Assembly: GCF_015864575.1 (NCBI RefSeq)
Contig: NZ_JADYWW010000001.1
Coordinates: 992,001 to 1,056,000 of the forward strand
Direction: 5' to 3'
DNA length: 64,000 nt
Source of the DNA: Salinibacterium sp. SWN248
GTDB lineage: Bacteria; Actinomycetota; Actinomycetes; Actinomycetales; Microbacteriaceae
Shown: piece by piece, positions 37,244-46,901 of the stretch
Position numbering within the stretch: position 1 is the stretch's first letter
How the letters are laid out: each line of letters starts with the position of its first letter
Position numbers and translations under genes: made by a program
Notes under the pieces: model-generated
Seen by the model: only the letters and a program-made list of their open reading frames with translations
Database searches by the model: none
What the model was told of the DNA's origin: nothing

Positions 37244-37891
37244 TTATCCGGTGAGTTGAAACAGGTACGCGAACGCAGTTTTTGTGTAACCGACGCCTCG
37301 ACCGCTGGCGCGAATGAGATCGGCGTTGGCCTGTTCTGGTTTCTTCGGAATCAGATAGCGATCGAGATCGCTGCTGTCGATTCTGTAGCGTCCGTCGCGG
37401 TGGTGGATGGCACCCACCAGGGTCAGACGTGGATCTAGGGCGGCGAGGCTTGCATCCCCGTGGCTGCTGTTAGCAAGGAAGAGCCCGCGCGGCGCTAGAT
37501 ACCGCGCGCAGGAATCCCACGCGGGGCCGGTGAACAGGGCAATGATCAGGTCGAAAGATGCGTCGGCCAGCGCAAGCGGCTTCAGGAAATCGGCCTTGAG
37601 GAAAGTGATCTCGGCCGCGGCTCCCGGCAACGTGGCGCCTTCCAGTTCACTCCGGACCCGCTCGGCGTCGGCGAAGAACGCGGCGGCCCGGCGGTCGGTA
37701 TCGACGTAGGTGACGGCGGGGATGCTGGTCGAGGGAGACAGATCGAGGTAGCTGCCCACATTGAGGGCAGCGACCGGCGCCCAGTGCTCGAGCAGCGCGC
37801 GGTACATGCCTGACCGATCACCGATCGACTCTCGATAGCTCAGCCACGATGGGCTCGACTGCGATGGCGTGGACGATGGCGACTGTGGCAT
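37244..37891 (-). CDS. methyltransferase-like protein
   Basis: The 215-residue protein looks like a class I SAM-dependent methyltransferase core: VAALNVGSYLDLSPS may be motif I, VTYVDTDRRAAAFF the acidic strand-2 end, and DASFDLIIALFTGPAW the motif IV region. The glycine-rich loop is not classic (NVGSYLDL), so cofactor binding is uncertain. A hypothetical role is all that can be assigned. It is followed on the same strand (downstream) by no gene before the convergent small membrane protein. Confidence 0.6.
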   Translation of the reverse strand: MPQSPSSTPSQSSPSWLSYRESIGDRSGMYRALLEHWAPVAALNVGSYLDLSPSTSIPAVTYVDTDRRAAAFFADAERVRSELEGATLPGAAAEITFLKADFLKPLALADASFDLIIALFTGPAWDSCARYLAPRGLFLANSSHGDASLAALDPRLTLVGAIHHRDGRYRIDSSDLDRYLIPKKPEQANADLIRASGRGVGYTKTAFAYLFQLTG

Positions 37892-37940
37892 AGAAGGGGC
37901 CCCTGGGCTCTGTGGTGGGCGGTGAGCAACCAGAAGCGAC

Positions 37941-39590
37941 CTACGCCGTCAGGTCTGCGGCATCCAGAATCGTGTAGCTGTAGCCCTGCTCGGCCAGGAA
38001 CCGTTGGCGGTTCTGCGCGAAATCTTGATCGACAGTGTCGCGTGCCACGAGCGTGTAGAAGTTGGCGGGAAGCCCGCTCTCTTTGGGGCGCAGCAGGCGG
38101 CCCAGACGCTGAGCTTCTTCTTGGCGGGAACCGAATGAGCCACTGACCTGGACAGCGACGGTCGCCTCGGGCAGGTCGACCGAGAAGTTGGCAACCTTCG
38201 ACACAATCAGCACCTTCGTAACGCCGTCGCGGAACTCTTGATACAGACGCTCGCGTTCCGGAACGGAGGTGGCACCGGTCAGCTTGGGAGCGTTCAGCTG
38301 CTCTGAGAGGTCATCGATCTGATCGAGGTACTGCCCGATAACGAGAATGCGCTCGCCGGCGTGCTTCTTTACGAGCGCGCGCACCACCTCAGTTTTAGCG
38401 GGTGCGGTTGCGGCCAATCTGTAACGTTCATCATCAGCGGATGCCGCGTACTCAAGCCGCTCGCTCTCGGGGAGGTCAACGCGCACCTCGAAGCAGCTAG
38501 CGGGGGAGATGAAGCCCTGAGCCTCAATCTCTTTCCACGGGGCATCGAAACGTTTGGGGCCGATGAGGGAGAACACGTCACCCTCGCGCCCATCTTCGCG
38601 AACAAGCGTCGCGGTGAGGCCGAGGCGACGGCGTGCTTGCAGATCAGCGGTGAGCTTGAACACGGGCGCAGGCAACAAGTGCACTTCGTCATAAATGACA
38701 AGGCCCCAGTCGAGAGCATCCAGCAACGCAAGATGGGCGTACTCGCCCTTACGCTTCGCCGTCAGGATTTGGTAGGTCGCGATTGTGACGGGCAAAATCT
38801 CTTTCACTTGCCCCGAATACTCACCCACTTCGTCCTCAGTGAGGGTGGTTCGCTTCAAGATTTCGGCTCGCCACTGGCGCGCAGAAACCGTATTGGTGAC
38901 CAAAATCAGTGTCGTGGTCTTGCTTTGCGCCATGGCGCCGAGGCCCACCAAGGTTTTGCCGGCGCCACAGGGCAGCACTACGACGCCTGAACCGTGGTCG
39001 AAGAAATTGTCGATGGCGTGCTGCTGGTACTCGCGCAACCCCCAGCCCGAGGCATCCAGATCAATCTCGTGAGGGGTGCCTGGCGTGTAGCCGGCGTTGT
39101 CTTCAGCCGGCCAACCGAGTTTCAACAACTCTTGCTTGAGCTGCCCGCGGGCCCATGGCTGGACCACAAAAGTGTGGTCGCCGCGACGTTCGAACAGCAG
39201 GCTTGCGACCTTCTTGGCGCGCGTGATCTCGCGCAGCACCGCCGGATCAGTGGCAGTCAGGGTCAACGCGCCGTCGTCATCACGATCAATGACGAGGCGG
39301 CCATAGCGGCCAACCGTCTCAGCAATATCTACGCTGACACTCTGCGGGATAGGAAACTTCGAATACTTCTCGAGCGTCTCCAGCATCGCGGGAGCGTCGT
39401 GACCTGCGGCCCGAGCGTTCCACAGTCCCAAACGCGTGATGCGGTAGGTGTGGATGTGCTCGGGGGCTCGCTCCAGCTCCGCGAAAACGGCCAAATCATG
39501 GCGCGCGTCTTCGGCCAAAGGGTGCGCTACCTCAAGCAGAACCGTGCGGTCAGACTGCACGATCAGAGGTCCGTCGGGTGCTGTGTTCAT
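37941..39590 (-). CDS. XPB-type DNA repair helicase
   Basis: The 549-residue superfamily 2 helicase resembles bacterial XPB. It has an N-terminal damage-recognition-like domain, Walker A LPCGAGKTLVG, the DEVH box (VIYDEVHLLPAP), LGLTATLVREDGREGD, and C-terminal motifs VSKVANFSVDLPEA and QRLGRLLRPK. It would unwind or remodel DNA in repair or transcription. TAGTCT on the minus strand (39603-39598) ends 7 nt before the ATG, which predicts a leaderless mRNA. The helicase-associated protein gene lies just upstream on the same strand, a conserved actinobacterial neighbourhood. Confidence 0.9.
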   Translation of the reverse strand: MNTAPDGPLIVQSDRTVLLEVAHPLAEDARHDLAVFAELERAPEHIHTYRITRLGLWNARAAGHDAPAMLETLEKYSKFPIPQSVSVDIAETVGRYGRLVIDRDDDGALTLTATDPAVLREITRAKKVASLLFERRGDHTFVVQPWARGQLKQELLKLGWPAEDNAGYTPGTPHEIDLDASGWGLREYQQHAIDNFFDHGSGVVVLPCGAGKTLVGLGAMAQSKTTTLILVTNTVSARQWRAEILKRTTLTEDEVGEYSGQVKEILPVTIATYQILTAKRKGEYAHLALLDALDWGLVIYDEVHLLPAPVFKLTADLQARRRLGLTATLVREDGREGDVFSLIGPKRFDAPWKEIEAQGFISPASCFEVRVDLPESERLEYAASADDERYRLAATAPAKTEVVRALVKKHAGERILVIGQYLDQIDDLSEQLNAPKLTGATSVPERERLYQEFRDGVTKVLIVSKVANFSVDLPEATVAVQVSGSFGSRQEEAQRLGRLLRPKESGLPANFYTLVARDTVDQDFAQNRQRFLAEQGYSYTILDAADLTA

Positions 39591-39614
39591 CCGACCTAGA
39601 CTACGCCCGGATGC

Positions 39615-41471
39615 TTAGCGTTCGTTGGTGGCTTCCACCCCGACGATGCTCTTCAGCGGCAGCGTTCGCTCAATATCGGCTGCGCGGTCGAGGCCGCGCA
39701 TGCGACCAGCTGCCACGCTGGAAGGTTCGAGCGTGTACTGCACGAGATGGCCATCTGGCATTTTTACCGTGACGAACAGCAGCAGTTTGTTGCGAATCGC
39801 GACCTCGATTTGTCGCGACAACCACGCCTGATCTTCATCGCCGGTGGCGCCACCCTGGCCACTGCGCAGCTTCGCCAGCAACTTGTCTGGGCCGTCATCT
39901 TGAGGCGCTTCTGTGCTTGCAGCACTAACTTGATCGCGTCGCAGCGACAAGATCGCGCCCTCCGAGGTCTCGGCGGCAACCGGGTAACGGGCATCGCTCA
40001 GTGCCCAAAAGAGCTGCTCGACTCCGAATCGCGAGACCAAACGGTCGCCCTCGAGGCGCAATCCGAAGGCACCAAAGTTGGGATCAACCGCGATCGACTG
40101 CAGAAGCACTGAGTCAGGAGAAATGACGTAACTGCCGGCCGCCCCTTGCTGGCCAACCCGCACTAGGCCGTGGCGGCCTGCAGCCTCCGTTAGCAAATAC
40201 TCGACGGGCTGGGGAACCCCCGTCAATGAGATGTCAGTCAAGAAGCTTCGAATGCTGTCAAGCGTCTCGCCGAGCGTCATGGCATGGTGCAGGCTCGATC
40301 GCGAGATGCGATAGGTGGATGCCAGGGCGCGGGTCTCGACGTCGGCAATGACGCGCAGCCGAGCATCCAATTGCGGCGCCAACGGTCCTGGCGAAATCAC
40401 GCTGAGGTCGGGCTGCACATAAACCTGGTGCACTTCGTTGGGAAAGACCGCGGCCATGGCGGCCGTTGCTTCTGTCGTTGTGCGGGTGAGCAGGGCAACG
40501 CCTGCGCTGCTGGGGAGGCGATTGGCAGTGACGCCCAGGAGGCCAGCGTCGCGGGCGTAGCGACGCACCTTCTCGAGCATCGACTCAACCCCTGCTGGGA
40601 ATAACCAGCGCGTGTAGTCCTCGACGCCGTCGCCCCAGAAGCTGTGAGTGCGGTCGGCCAAGATGGTGCGGATGTCGTCAGGAATTCCCTGATGCCACGC
40701 CTCAGCCAGGTGCACCCAGCGTTCAACCGCGCCGCGCGACATCCACTCGGTGGCATCGGCGGTTGGCATCCATTGGGCATTCGTGGTGGCGATGAGGCCG
40801 GCACGTTGTGCGATGTCGACGAGGCCGGCGATCTTGTCGAGAGGTACCGACATCGCTGCCGCCAGCCGCTTTGAGTCGGGGAGGGAGACTCCGCCGCGCG
40901 CCAAATCGCGCACGGGACTTGAACGCAGCTGATTGATGAGTTCGGTGACTTCGTTGGTGGTCGCGAACGCGTTCTCGGCGGCGATGCTGTCGATACTGTC
41001 GCGCTCGGAGGGTTCAACCGACGTGAGAGTGGACGGCGCGGGAGTGTCGAGCAGTTCGCCGGTGGAGGGCAAGCCATCGAATGGCCAACCTGCCAACTGG
41101 TCGGTTACGCCGTCAGGGGCGCTGTAGCGACCGCCACGATGAATGAGCAGGGCCAAGCTCACGAGCCGATCGAGCCGACGCTGAACGGCAACCTCGTCGT
41201 CACCAAAGTGCCCGACGGCAGAGGCGACTTCCTGCGCGGTAAGGGACGCAGTGTCGGCGACCACAGCGAGAGTGGCAAGCGTGGGGCGGTCGAGATCGCG
41301 CAGCACGCGTTCAACCGAAGTGGACTGCTGCAGGGCATCCGCAAGGTCAAAGAAGTCGCTTACAGAGTTGCCGCGCACCGTGCGTGAGCGCAACAACTCA
41401 AGAAGTTGATCGTCGTCTAGTGCCCGCAGTTGAGCGGCGAGCAGAAGAGCCGCATCGCTAATTGTGGCCAT
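39615..41471 (-). CDS. helicase-associated (XPB/Ssl2-like) protein
   Basis: From ATG 41471 the product is 618 residues with no helicase ATPase motifs. It resembles the actinobacterial 'helicase-associated domain' protein encoded beside XPB: an N-terminal segment (LDDDQLLELLRSRTVRGNSVSDFFDLADAL), winged-helix-like repeats, and a C-terminal part with VHQVYVQPDLSVISPGP and YLLTEAAGRHGLVRVG. It may form a complex with the helicase. Its ATG lies inside the end of the preceding small membrane-protein gene (14-nt overlap), so translation is coupled. Confidence 0.75.
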   Translation of the reverse strand: MATISDAALLLAAQLRALDDDQLLELLRSRTVRGNSVSDFFDLADALQQSTSVERVLRDLDRPTLATLAVVADTASLTAQEVASAVGHFGDDEVAVQRRLDRLVSLALLIHRGGRYSAPDGVTDQLAGWPFDGLPSTGELLDTPAPSTLTSVEPSERDSIDSIAAENAFATTNEVTELINQLRSSPVRDLARGGVSLPDSKRLAAAMSVPLDKIAGLVDIAQRAGLIATTNAQWMPTADATEWMSRGAVERWVHLAEAWHQGIPDDIRTILADRTHSFWGDGVEDYTRWLFPAGVESMLEKVRRYARDAGLLGVTANRLPSSAGVALLTRTTTEATAAMAAVFPNEVHQVYVQPDLSVISPGPLAPQLDARLRVIADVETRALASTYRISRSSLHHAMTLGETLDSIRSFLTDISLTGVPQPVEYLLTEAAGRHGLVRVGQQGAAGSYVISPDSVLLQSIAVDPNFGAFGLRLEGDRLVSRFGVEQLFWALSDARYPVAAETSEGAILSLRRDQVSAASTEAPQDDGPDKLLAKLRSGQGGATGDEDQAWLSRQIEVAIRNKLLLFVTVKMPDGHLVQYTLEPSSVAAGRMRGLDRAADIERTLPLKSIVGVEATNER

Positions 41472-41724
41472 TCCTATATTCACGTTGGCGACGGCGGCCA
41501 TTCAACACGAGAAGGGTGATGATGAAAACGACGCCCAAAGGCAAAGCAAAGTAGGGCATAGTGATCACTACGGGCCACGCACCGTAATCGAATACGGTTT
41601 GGCCCACTGCGGTAGCAACGACTACGGCGACAAAGCTAAGCACAGCGAGTGCGATCGAGATGGCGACCAGGTAGGCGAGCACACGCTCGATGCGAAGGTC
41701 GCGTTCAGTTGAGTGATTTGTCAC
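41458..41724 (-). CDS. small membrane protein upstream of helicase-associated gene
   Basis: The 88-residue product from GTG 41724 has two hydrophobic helices (LAYLVAISIALAVLSFVAVVVATAV and MPYFALPLGVVFIITLLVL) and a basic tail (NGRRRQREYR). The family is unknown. TATCCT on the minus strand (41737-41732) ends 7 nt before this GTG, so a leaderless start here is favoured over longer frames. Its 3' end overlaps the next start. Confidence 0.65.
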   Translation of the reverse strand: MTNHSTERDLRIERVLAYLVAISIALAVLSFVAVVVATAVGQTVFDYGAWPVVITMPYFALPLGVVFIITLLVLNGRRRQREYRNGHN

Positions 41725-41788
41725 GTTGACAAGGATACGCGCCCGTTTACGTTCTAAGCTTGAGTCACGACTACAAAGGAGCATGCCC

Positions 41789-42172
41789 ATGCCTACCGGC
41801 AAGGTTAAGTTTTACGACGACGAGAAGGGTTTTGGCTTCATCATGAGTGATGAAGGCCAAGAGGTCTTCTTGCACGCCTCAGCGCTGCCTGCGGGCACGA
41901 CTGGGATCAAGGCGGGTACACGCCTCGAATTCGGCATTGCTGACGGCAAGAAGGGCGCTCAGGCGCTCTCCGTGCGCGTCATGGATGCTCCTGCAAGCAT
42001 GGCCAAGATCAACCGCAAGCCAGCCGATGACATGGCTGTGATCATTGAAGATCTCGTCAAGCTCATGGACGGCATCGGTTCTGGCCTCAAGCGCGGTCGT
42101 TACCCTGATAAAGCCCACGGCGCCAAGATCGCCTCCATGCTACGTAAAGTTGCGGACGAACTAGATGCCTAA
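41789..42172 (+). CDS. cold-shock-domain protein with C-terminal extension
   Basis: The 127-residue protein begins with a cold-shock domain: GKVKFYDDEKGFGFI contains RNP1 and VFLHASAL RNP2, so it binds single-stranded nucleic acids. A helical extension of about 60 residues (residues 67-127, ADDMAVIIEDLVKLMDGI) follows, absent from plain CspA proteins. AAAGGA gives ideal spacing to ATG 41789 rather than ATG 41783. Its end overlaps the DUF3027 gene by 8 nt, a coupling that suggests joint function. Confidence 0.88.
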   Translation: MPTGKVKFYDDEKGFGFIMSDEGQEVFLHASALPAGTTGIKAGTRLEFGIADGKKGAQALSVRVMDAPASMAKINRKPADDMAVIIEDLVKLMDGIGSGLKRGRYPDKAHGAKIASMLRKVADELDA

Positions 42173-42815
42173 TAGCCAGTACGAAAAGCTTGCTCGGGGA
42201 GCACTCCTCGAGATCACCACTGATGCGTCGATTGGTGCGCTCGTCGGTGAGCAGATCGAAAGCGAAGGCACCGTTTCGGTACTCTTCGCTTCGGCTCTGC
42301 CGGGCTATCCGGGCTGGAATTGGACCGTCAGCGTTGCTCACGTTGAGGGTCAGGACCCCACGGTTCTCGAAGCAGAACTCATGCCGGCCGAGGGCGCACT
42401 GCTCTCGCCCGACTGGGTGCCGTGGTCTGAGCGTCTTGCAGAGTACAAGGCCGCGCAGGCCGCTACTGAAGCGGCGGATGCCGAAAAGGCTGCTGCAGAA
42501 GAAGCCGACGACGATCTTGATGACGACGATGACGATGACGAGTTCGGCTCGTCCGTCTTGCACGGCGGTGACCTCGACGGCGTTGACATTGATGCATCGG
42601 ATGATGATGAGTCAGACGATGACGACGAAGAGTCAGACGACGACTACGACACTGGTGCGTTTCGCGGCGGTGACCACGAGGGCGTGAGCGTTGATGACCT
42701 CGACGAGTCAGATGACGACGACGACGACGATGACGATTCAGACGATGCTGAACTCGACGACGATGATGACGAGTCAGATGATGACGACGACGACGATTCG
42801 GACGAAGAAGACTAG
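42165..42815 (+). CDS. DUF3027 protein with long acidic tail
   Basis: The first 100 residues match the actinobacterial DUF3027 pattern: LPGYPGWNWTVSVAHVEG, TVLEAELMPAEGALLSPDWVPW. The remaining half is almost entirely Asp, Glu and Ser, with two HGGD/RGGD-type interruptions (SVLHGGDLDGVDID and GAFRGGDHEGVSVD) that look like an internal repeat. The tail is strongly acidic and probably disordered. The function is unknown; coupling to the cold-shock protein hints at a nucleic-acid-related role. It converges with the DUF2530 gene, overlapping by 4 nt. Confidence 0.82.
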   Translation: MPNSQYEKLARGALLEITTDASIGALVGEQIESEGTVSVLFASALPGYPGWNWTVSVAHVEGQDPTVLEAELMPAEGALLSPDWVPWSERLAEYKAAQAATEAADAEKAAAEEADDDLDDDDDDDEFGSSVLHGGDLDGVDIDASDDDESDDDDEESDDDYDTGAFRGGDHEGVSVDDLDESDDDDDDDDDSDDAELDDDDDESDDDDDDDSDEED

Positions 42816-43057
42816 CGAGTTCGCTTTCCGCGCTGTGCGTGCGTGTAGATCAGGCCGATAAGGCCGAGCACGAGGCCCGCAACGGCAGTCCAGAGCCACC
42901 ACAGGTTTCCGGATGCATTGAGCGGTTCGATAAAAAGCAGCAGCAGTGCAAGACCGATGATCCACAACACCATGCCCACGAGCATGGCTTTGCGGTCGTC
43001 GGTCTGCACCGGCTCAGGATCTGGCCGGCGTTCTGAGTCTTTCAACCAGATACGCAC
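42812..43057 (-). CDS. DUF2530 small membrane protein
   Basis: The 81-residue product has an N-terminal charged segment and two hydrophobic helices (GMVLWIIGLALLLLFIEPL and LWTAVAGLVLGLIGLIY), ending in basic residues. It matches the actinobacterial DUF2530 family, of unknown function. The start is GTG 43057. It follows serC by 9 nt on the same strand, so the two are co-transcribed. Confidence 0.78.
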   Translation of the reverse strand: MRIWLKDSERRPDPEPVQTDDRKAMLVGMVLWIIGLALLLLFIEPLNASGNLWWLWTAVAGLVLGLIGLIYTHAQRGKRTR

Positions 43058-43066
43058 GGTTTCAGA

Positions 43067-44213
<1,147 letters not shown>

Positions 44214-44219
44214 GGTTTC

Positions 44220-44921
44220 ATGACCGATCTCGTTGACACCACCGAGATGTACCTGCGCACGATTCTTGATCTCGAAGAAGAGAACATTGTCCCGTTGCGG
44301 GCCCGCATCTCTGAGCGGCTCGGCCACTCTGGCCCGACCGTCTCGCAAACCATCGGCCGCATGGAACGTGACGGCCTCGTCGTCGTAGAAGGCGACCGCC
44401 ACCTCGAATTCACTGTTGAGGGCCGGCGTCGTGCCACGCATGTCATGCGCAAGCACCGTCTTGCTGAGCGGCTCCTCGCCGATGTTATTGGTCTCGACTG
44501 GGCGCTCGTTCACGACGAAGCCTGCCGGTGGGAGCACGTGATGAGCGAGCAGGTAGAGCGCAAGCTCATCGAAATTCTTGATCACCCCACCGAGTCGCCT
44601 TACGGCAACCCCATTCCTGGCTTGGAAGAGCTGGGTGGTGTTGCTGCGGCATCTTTCAGCGACGGCATGGTTAACATCGTTGAGCTTGTCGCTGAAACAA
44701 CCACCCCGGTGACCGGACTCATCCGTCGATTGGGTGAACCCGTGCAGTTCGAACCTGAACTGTTGCAGCAGCTGTTTGGTGCTGGCGTTATGCCAGGCAA
44801 GACAGCCACATTCGCTGCTGCAGACTCCTACGTTGCGGTCACCGTTGAAGGGTTTGGCGAAGGTCTCGAGCTGCCCAACGAGGTTGCCGTTCATATCTTT
44901 GTGGAGAAGCCGAGCGCGTAG
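44220..44921 (+). CDS. DtxR/IdeR-family metal-dependent regulator
   Basis: The 233-residue regulator shows the DtxR order: a winged helix (TTEMYLRTILDLEEE, then LRARISERLGHSGPTVSQTI), a metal-binding and dimer domain (HRLAERLLADVIGLDWALVHDEACRWEHVMSE, with the Cys-x-x-Glu-His type ligands) and a C-terminal SH3-like domain. With Fe2+ or Mn2+ bound, such proteins repress iron-uptake genes. The iron box in front of hmuT at 30836 is a candidate target. The ATG follows a TAGTCT box by 6 nt. Confidence 0.9.
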   Translation: MTDLVDTTEMYLRTILDLEEENIVPLRARISERLGHSGPTVSQTIGRMERDGLVVVEGDRHLEFTVEGRRRATHVMRKHRLAERLLADVIGLDWALVHDEACRWEHVMSEQVERKLIEILDHPTESPYGNPIPGLEELGGVAAASFSDGMVNIVELVAETTTPVTGLIRRLGEPVQFEPELLQQLFGAGVMPGKTATFAAADSYVAVTVEGFGEGLELPNEVAVHIFVEKPSA

Positions 44922-45050
44922 CTTTCGGATTCCGGCGTTCACCGAGGCGTAACCGTCTCGTCATCCAGTTCGGCGCGCCCGCGTGCAATGTGCCCCAAAA
45001 ACTGGGTTAGCCTGTAGCCCTTGGAGTTCACGAATGAACCGGAGAATCGC

Positions 45051-45152
45051 ATGTTAAGTAGGTGCAGCATCCAAACCGTGGATGCGCGTGCCCACTTCGA
45101 CATACGACACAGCAGTACTGTGCGCAGCAGTTTTTGCGCGCTGAATCACTAG
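45051..45152 (+). CDS. 33-residue ORF ending in a terminator
   Basis: ATG 45051 is preceded by GGAG at good distance (CCGGAGAATCGC). The peptide begins MLSRCSIQTVDARAH and ends SSFCALNH; it resembles nothing I can name. Its stop codon TAG at 45150-45152 overlaps the first bases of a terminator hairpin, which is the arrangement expected of a translated leader peptide. Coding is supported only by the ribosome site and this position. Confidence 0.35.
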   Translation: MLSRCSIQTVDARAHFDIRHSSTVRSSFCALNH

Positions 45153-45178
45153 GCATCGTCTTTCGACGGTGCCTTTTT
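45151..45178 (+). terminator. terminator between small ORF and HNH gene
   Basis: A 10-bp stem AGGCATCGTC/GACGGTGCCT (one G-T pair) with a TTTC loop is followed by TTTT. It lies 80 bp upstream of the HNH start. Confidence 0.8.
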
Positions 45179-45257
45179 GTGTTTCTGCCTCCTTTTCGCT
45201 GAATTTCGGGGAAGTCGATTGCCTGCAAGCCGTGCAGGCTCTTTCGAGAGGATGACA

Positions 45258-45755
45258 ATGCGCACTTTGGTCCTGAACGCCGGCTATGAGCCGCTCGCGG
45301 TCGTGTCCTTCAAACGAGCCGTTGTGCTCGTGATGAATCAGAAAGCGACAGTTATCGCTGCCGACCCGGATCATCCGGTGTGGAGCGCGAGTGAATCGTG
45401 GGAGCGACCGTCGGTCATCATCCTTCGAAATTATGTGCGTATTCCCTCTACGCGCAGGTTGCCGGTTTCTCGTCGTGGAGTGCTGCGACGTGACGGTCAC
45501 CGGTGTGGCTATTGCGGGGCTTCCGCAAACACCATCGACCACGTGATGCCTCGCTCTCGCGGTGGCGAAGATTCGTGGGAAAACCTGGTGGCGTGCTGCT
45601 TGCGTTGCAACAACGTGAAGAGCAATCGCACTCCCGCGGAGATGAACTGGCGCCTGCTAATCAAGCCGCGTCCGCCGCACACCAGCGCGTGGTTGGTGCG
45701 GGGTATTGAAAGGGGACTCCCAGATTGGGAAGAATATTTGGCTCCAGCGGCGTAA
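45258..45755 (+). CDS. HNH endonuclease family protein
   Basis: The 165-residue protein begins MRTLVLNAGYEPL, a conserved start in this widespread family. It carries an HNH site: zinc CGYCG, the His in TIDHVMPRSRGG, the Asn-containing SWENLVACCLRCNNVKSN. It probably cuts nucleic acids, but the cellular role is unknown. GAGAGG before ATG 45258 supports this start rather than the longer frame from 45177, which would overlap the terminator. Confidence 0.87.
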   Translation: MRTLVLNAGYEPLAVVSFKRAVVLVMNQKATVIAADPDHPVWSASESWERPSVIILRNYVRIPSTRRLPVSRRGVLRRDGHRCGYCGASANTIDHVMPRSRGGEDSWENLVACCLRCNNVKSNRTPAEMNWRLLIKPRPPHTSAWLVRGIERGLPDWEEYLAPAA

Positions 45756-45835
45756 CTGTTATGCTGTTGTGATTATTCCTGTGTTCAAGGATTTCCCTAG
45801 TTTTCTTTGAGCGCGCTCCACCTGAAGGTTCCCGA

Positions 45836-46834
45836 TTGTCCCGTATCTCAACTGATGGCCCGGACGTTTCCGGCGTGCCCTCGGCGGAACCTTCGAGTGA
45901 AGCTCCTGTCTTTCTTTCGCGTCGCGAAGCACGTGCCGCACGAGATGCTGCGACTATCGGCAAGCCTGTAGCGGCGCCGCAGATTCCTCGTGCTCCCGCT
46001 GCGGTCGCTCACGATGAGGCACCGGTTGTGTACACCCCGGCAGCCCCCGCGCTGAATAACCGTGTTGCGCCGATCGTTGCTCAGGCACCTCGTGCCCACT
46101 CGGCTCCGAAAGCCACAGCCAAGCGTGTTCGCAAGAGCCCGCTTCGTGCTGTGGCTTCGATGGCTGTTATTGGCGGGCTGTTTGCTGTGGCAGGGTTGCC
46201 GGCCTACGGCCAAGGCGGTTTGATCTCAGACGAGGGAACGCTCGTGTCAGTTTCTGCTGTCGCGGATGCCGCTCAAGCGAGAGTCCAGTCGGTGACGGTT
46301 AGCGCTGAGCTGGAATTGCCGGAGCTCACGCGTGATCAGTTCGAGGCGACATCGCCCGAAGATCTGGCAGCGATTCAGCAACAGGATGCGATTGCCTCGG
46401 CAAACGCGCTCTACGCTTCATCGGGCGCTCAAGCATTGGGCGATGACTACCCATGGCCGACTGCAGGCAGCAGCCTTTCACCTTTGAATTACTATTACCG
46501 CCAGTGCACCGACTTTGTAGCGTGGCGGCTGAACCGCGACGTTGGTTCCTTCGCGGCACCGTTCCGCTGGGCCTGGGCAGATCTCACGCCGAATGGTGGA
46601 GACGCGTACCAGTGGAAGTCGGCTTGGGAGACCCACGGCTGGACCGTGAGCGCGACTCCCGTTGTCGGTTCTGTGGCGTGGTTTGGCTGGGACAACCACG
46701 TTTCATACGTGAAGCAAGTCAATTCCGACGGTTCAGTTCTGCTTGAGGAATACAACTACGTCTACCTCTCCTATGGTCAGCGCACCATCCCGGCCAGCGA
46801 GGTCGAGTCGTTCCTCTACCCGCCAGGCCAGTAA
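45836..46834 (+). CDS. secreted CHAP-domain protein
   Basis: The 332-residue protein has a long basic, proline-rich cytoplasmic N-terminus (LSRREARAARDAATIG), one membrane helix near residues 102-124 (AVASMAVIGGLFAVAGLPAY), and a C-terminal CHAP domain. In that domain the catalytic cysteine is in YRQCTDFVAWRLN, the histidine in WDNHVSYV, and EEYNYVYLSYGQR follows. CHAP amidases cut peptidoglycan peptides, so a wall-remodelling role is likely. The TTG start at 45836 has GAAGG 8 nt upstream. The 80 bp before it show no gene. Confidence 0.82.
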   Translation: MSRISTDGPDVSGVPSAEPSSEAPVFLSRREARAARDAATIGKPVAAPQIPRAPAAVAHDEAPVVYTPAAPALNNRVAPIVAQAPRAHSAPKATAKRVRKSPLRAVASMAVIGGLFAVAGLPAYGQGGLISDEGTLVSVSAVADAAQARVQSVTVSAELELPELTRDQFEATSPEDLAAIQQQDAIASANALYASSGAQALGDDYPWPTAGSSLSPLNYYYRQCTDFVAWRLNRDVGSFAAPFRWAWADLTPNGGDAYQWKSAWETHGWTVSATPVVGSVAWFGWDNHVSYVKQVNSDGSVLLEEYNYVYLSYGQRTIPASEVESFLYPPGQ

Positions 46835-46901
46835 CTGTTTGGTGTGACCGCGCGCTGGCGAGCATGAAGCCTGCGAGAGTAACTGTGTGGAGTGATTGAT
46901 C

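Larger units (their letters stand above)
45020..45178 (+). ncRNA. candidate structured short transcript or leader
   Basis: The 336-bp gap before the HNH gene contains a possible -10 (TAGCCT, 45008-45013) and a 33-codon ORF. Three successive hairpins follow: CACAG-N5-CTGTG (45108-45122), GCGCA-N8-TGCGC (45122-45139) and a terminator (45151-45178). It could be an attenuator leader of the HNH gene or an independent small transcript. The start point is a guess. Sequence 44922-45007 shows nothing recognisable. Confidence 0.35.

Noticed and set aside
42480-42800. Asp-rich tail as a frameshift or low-complexity artefact
   Set aside because: The frame stays intact from a clear DUF3027 start and ends at a stop shared with the convergent gene boundary. 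Acidic tails are compatible with this family.
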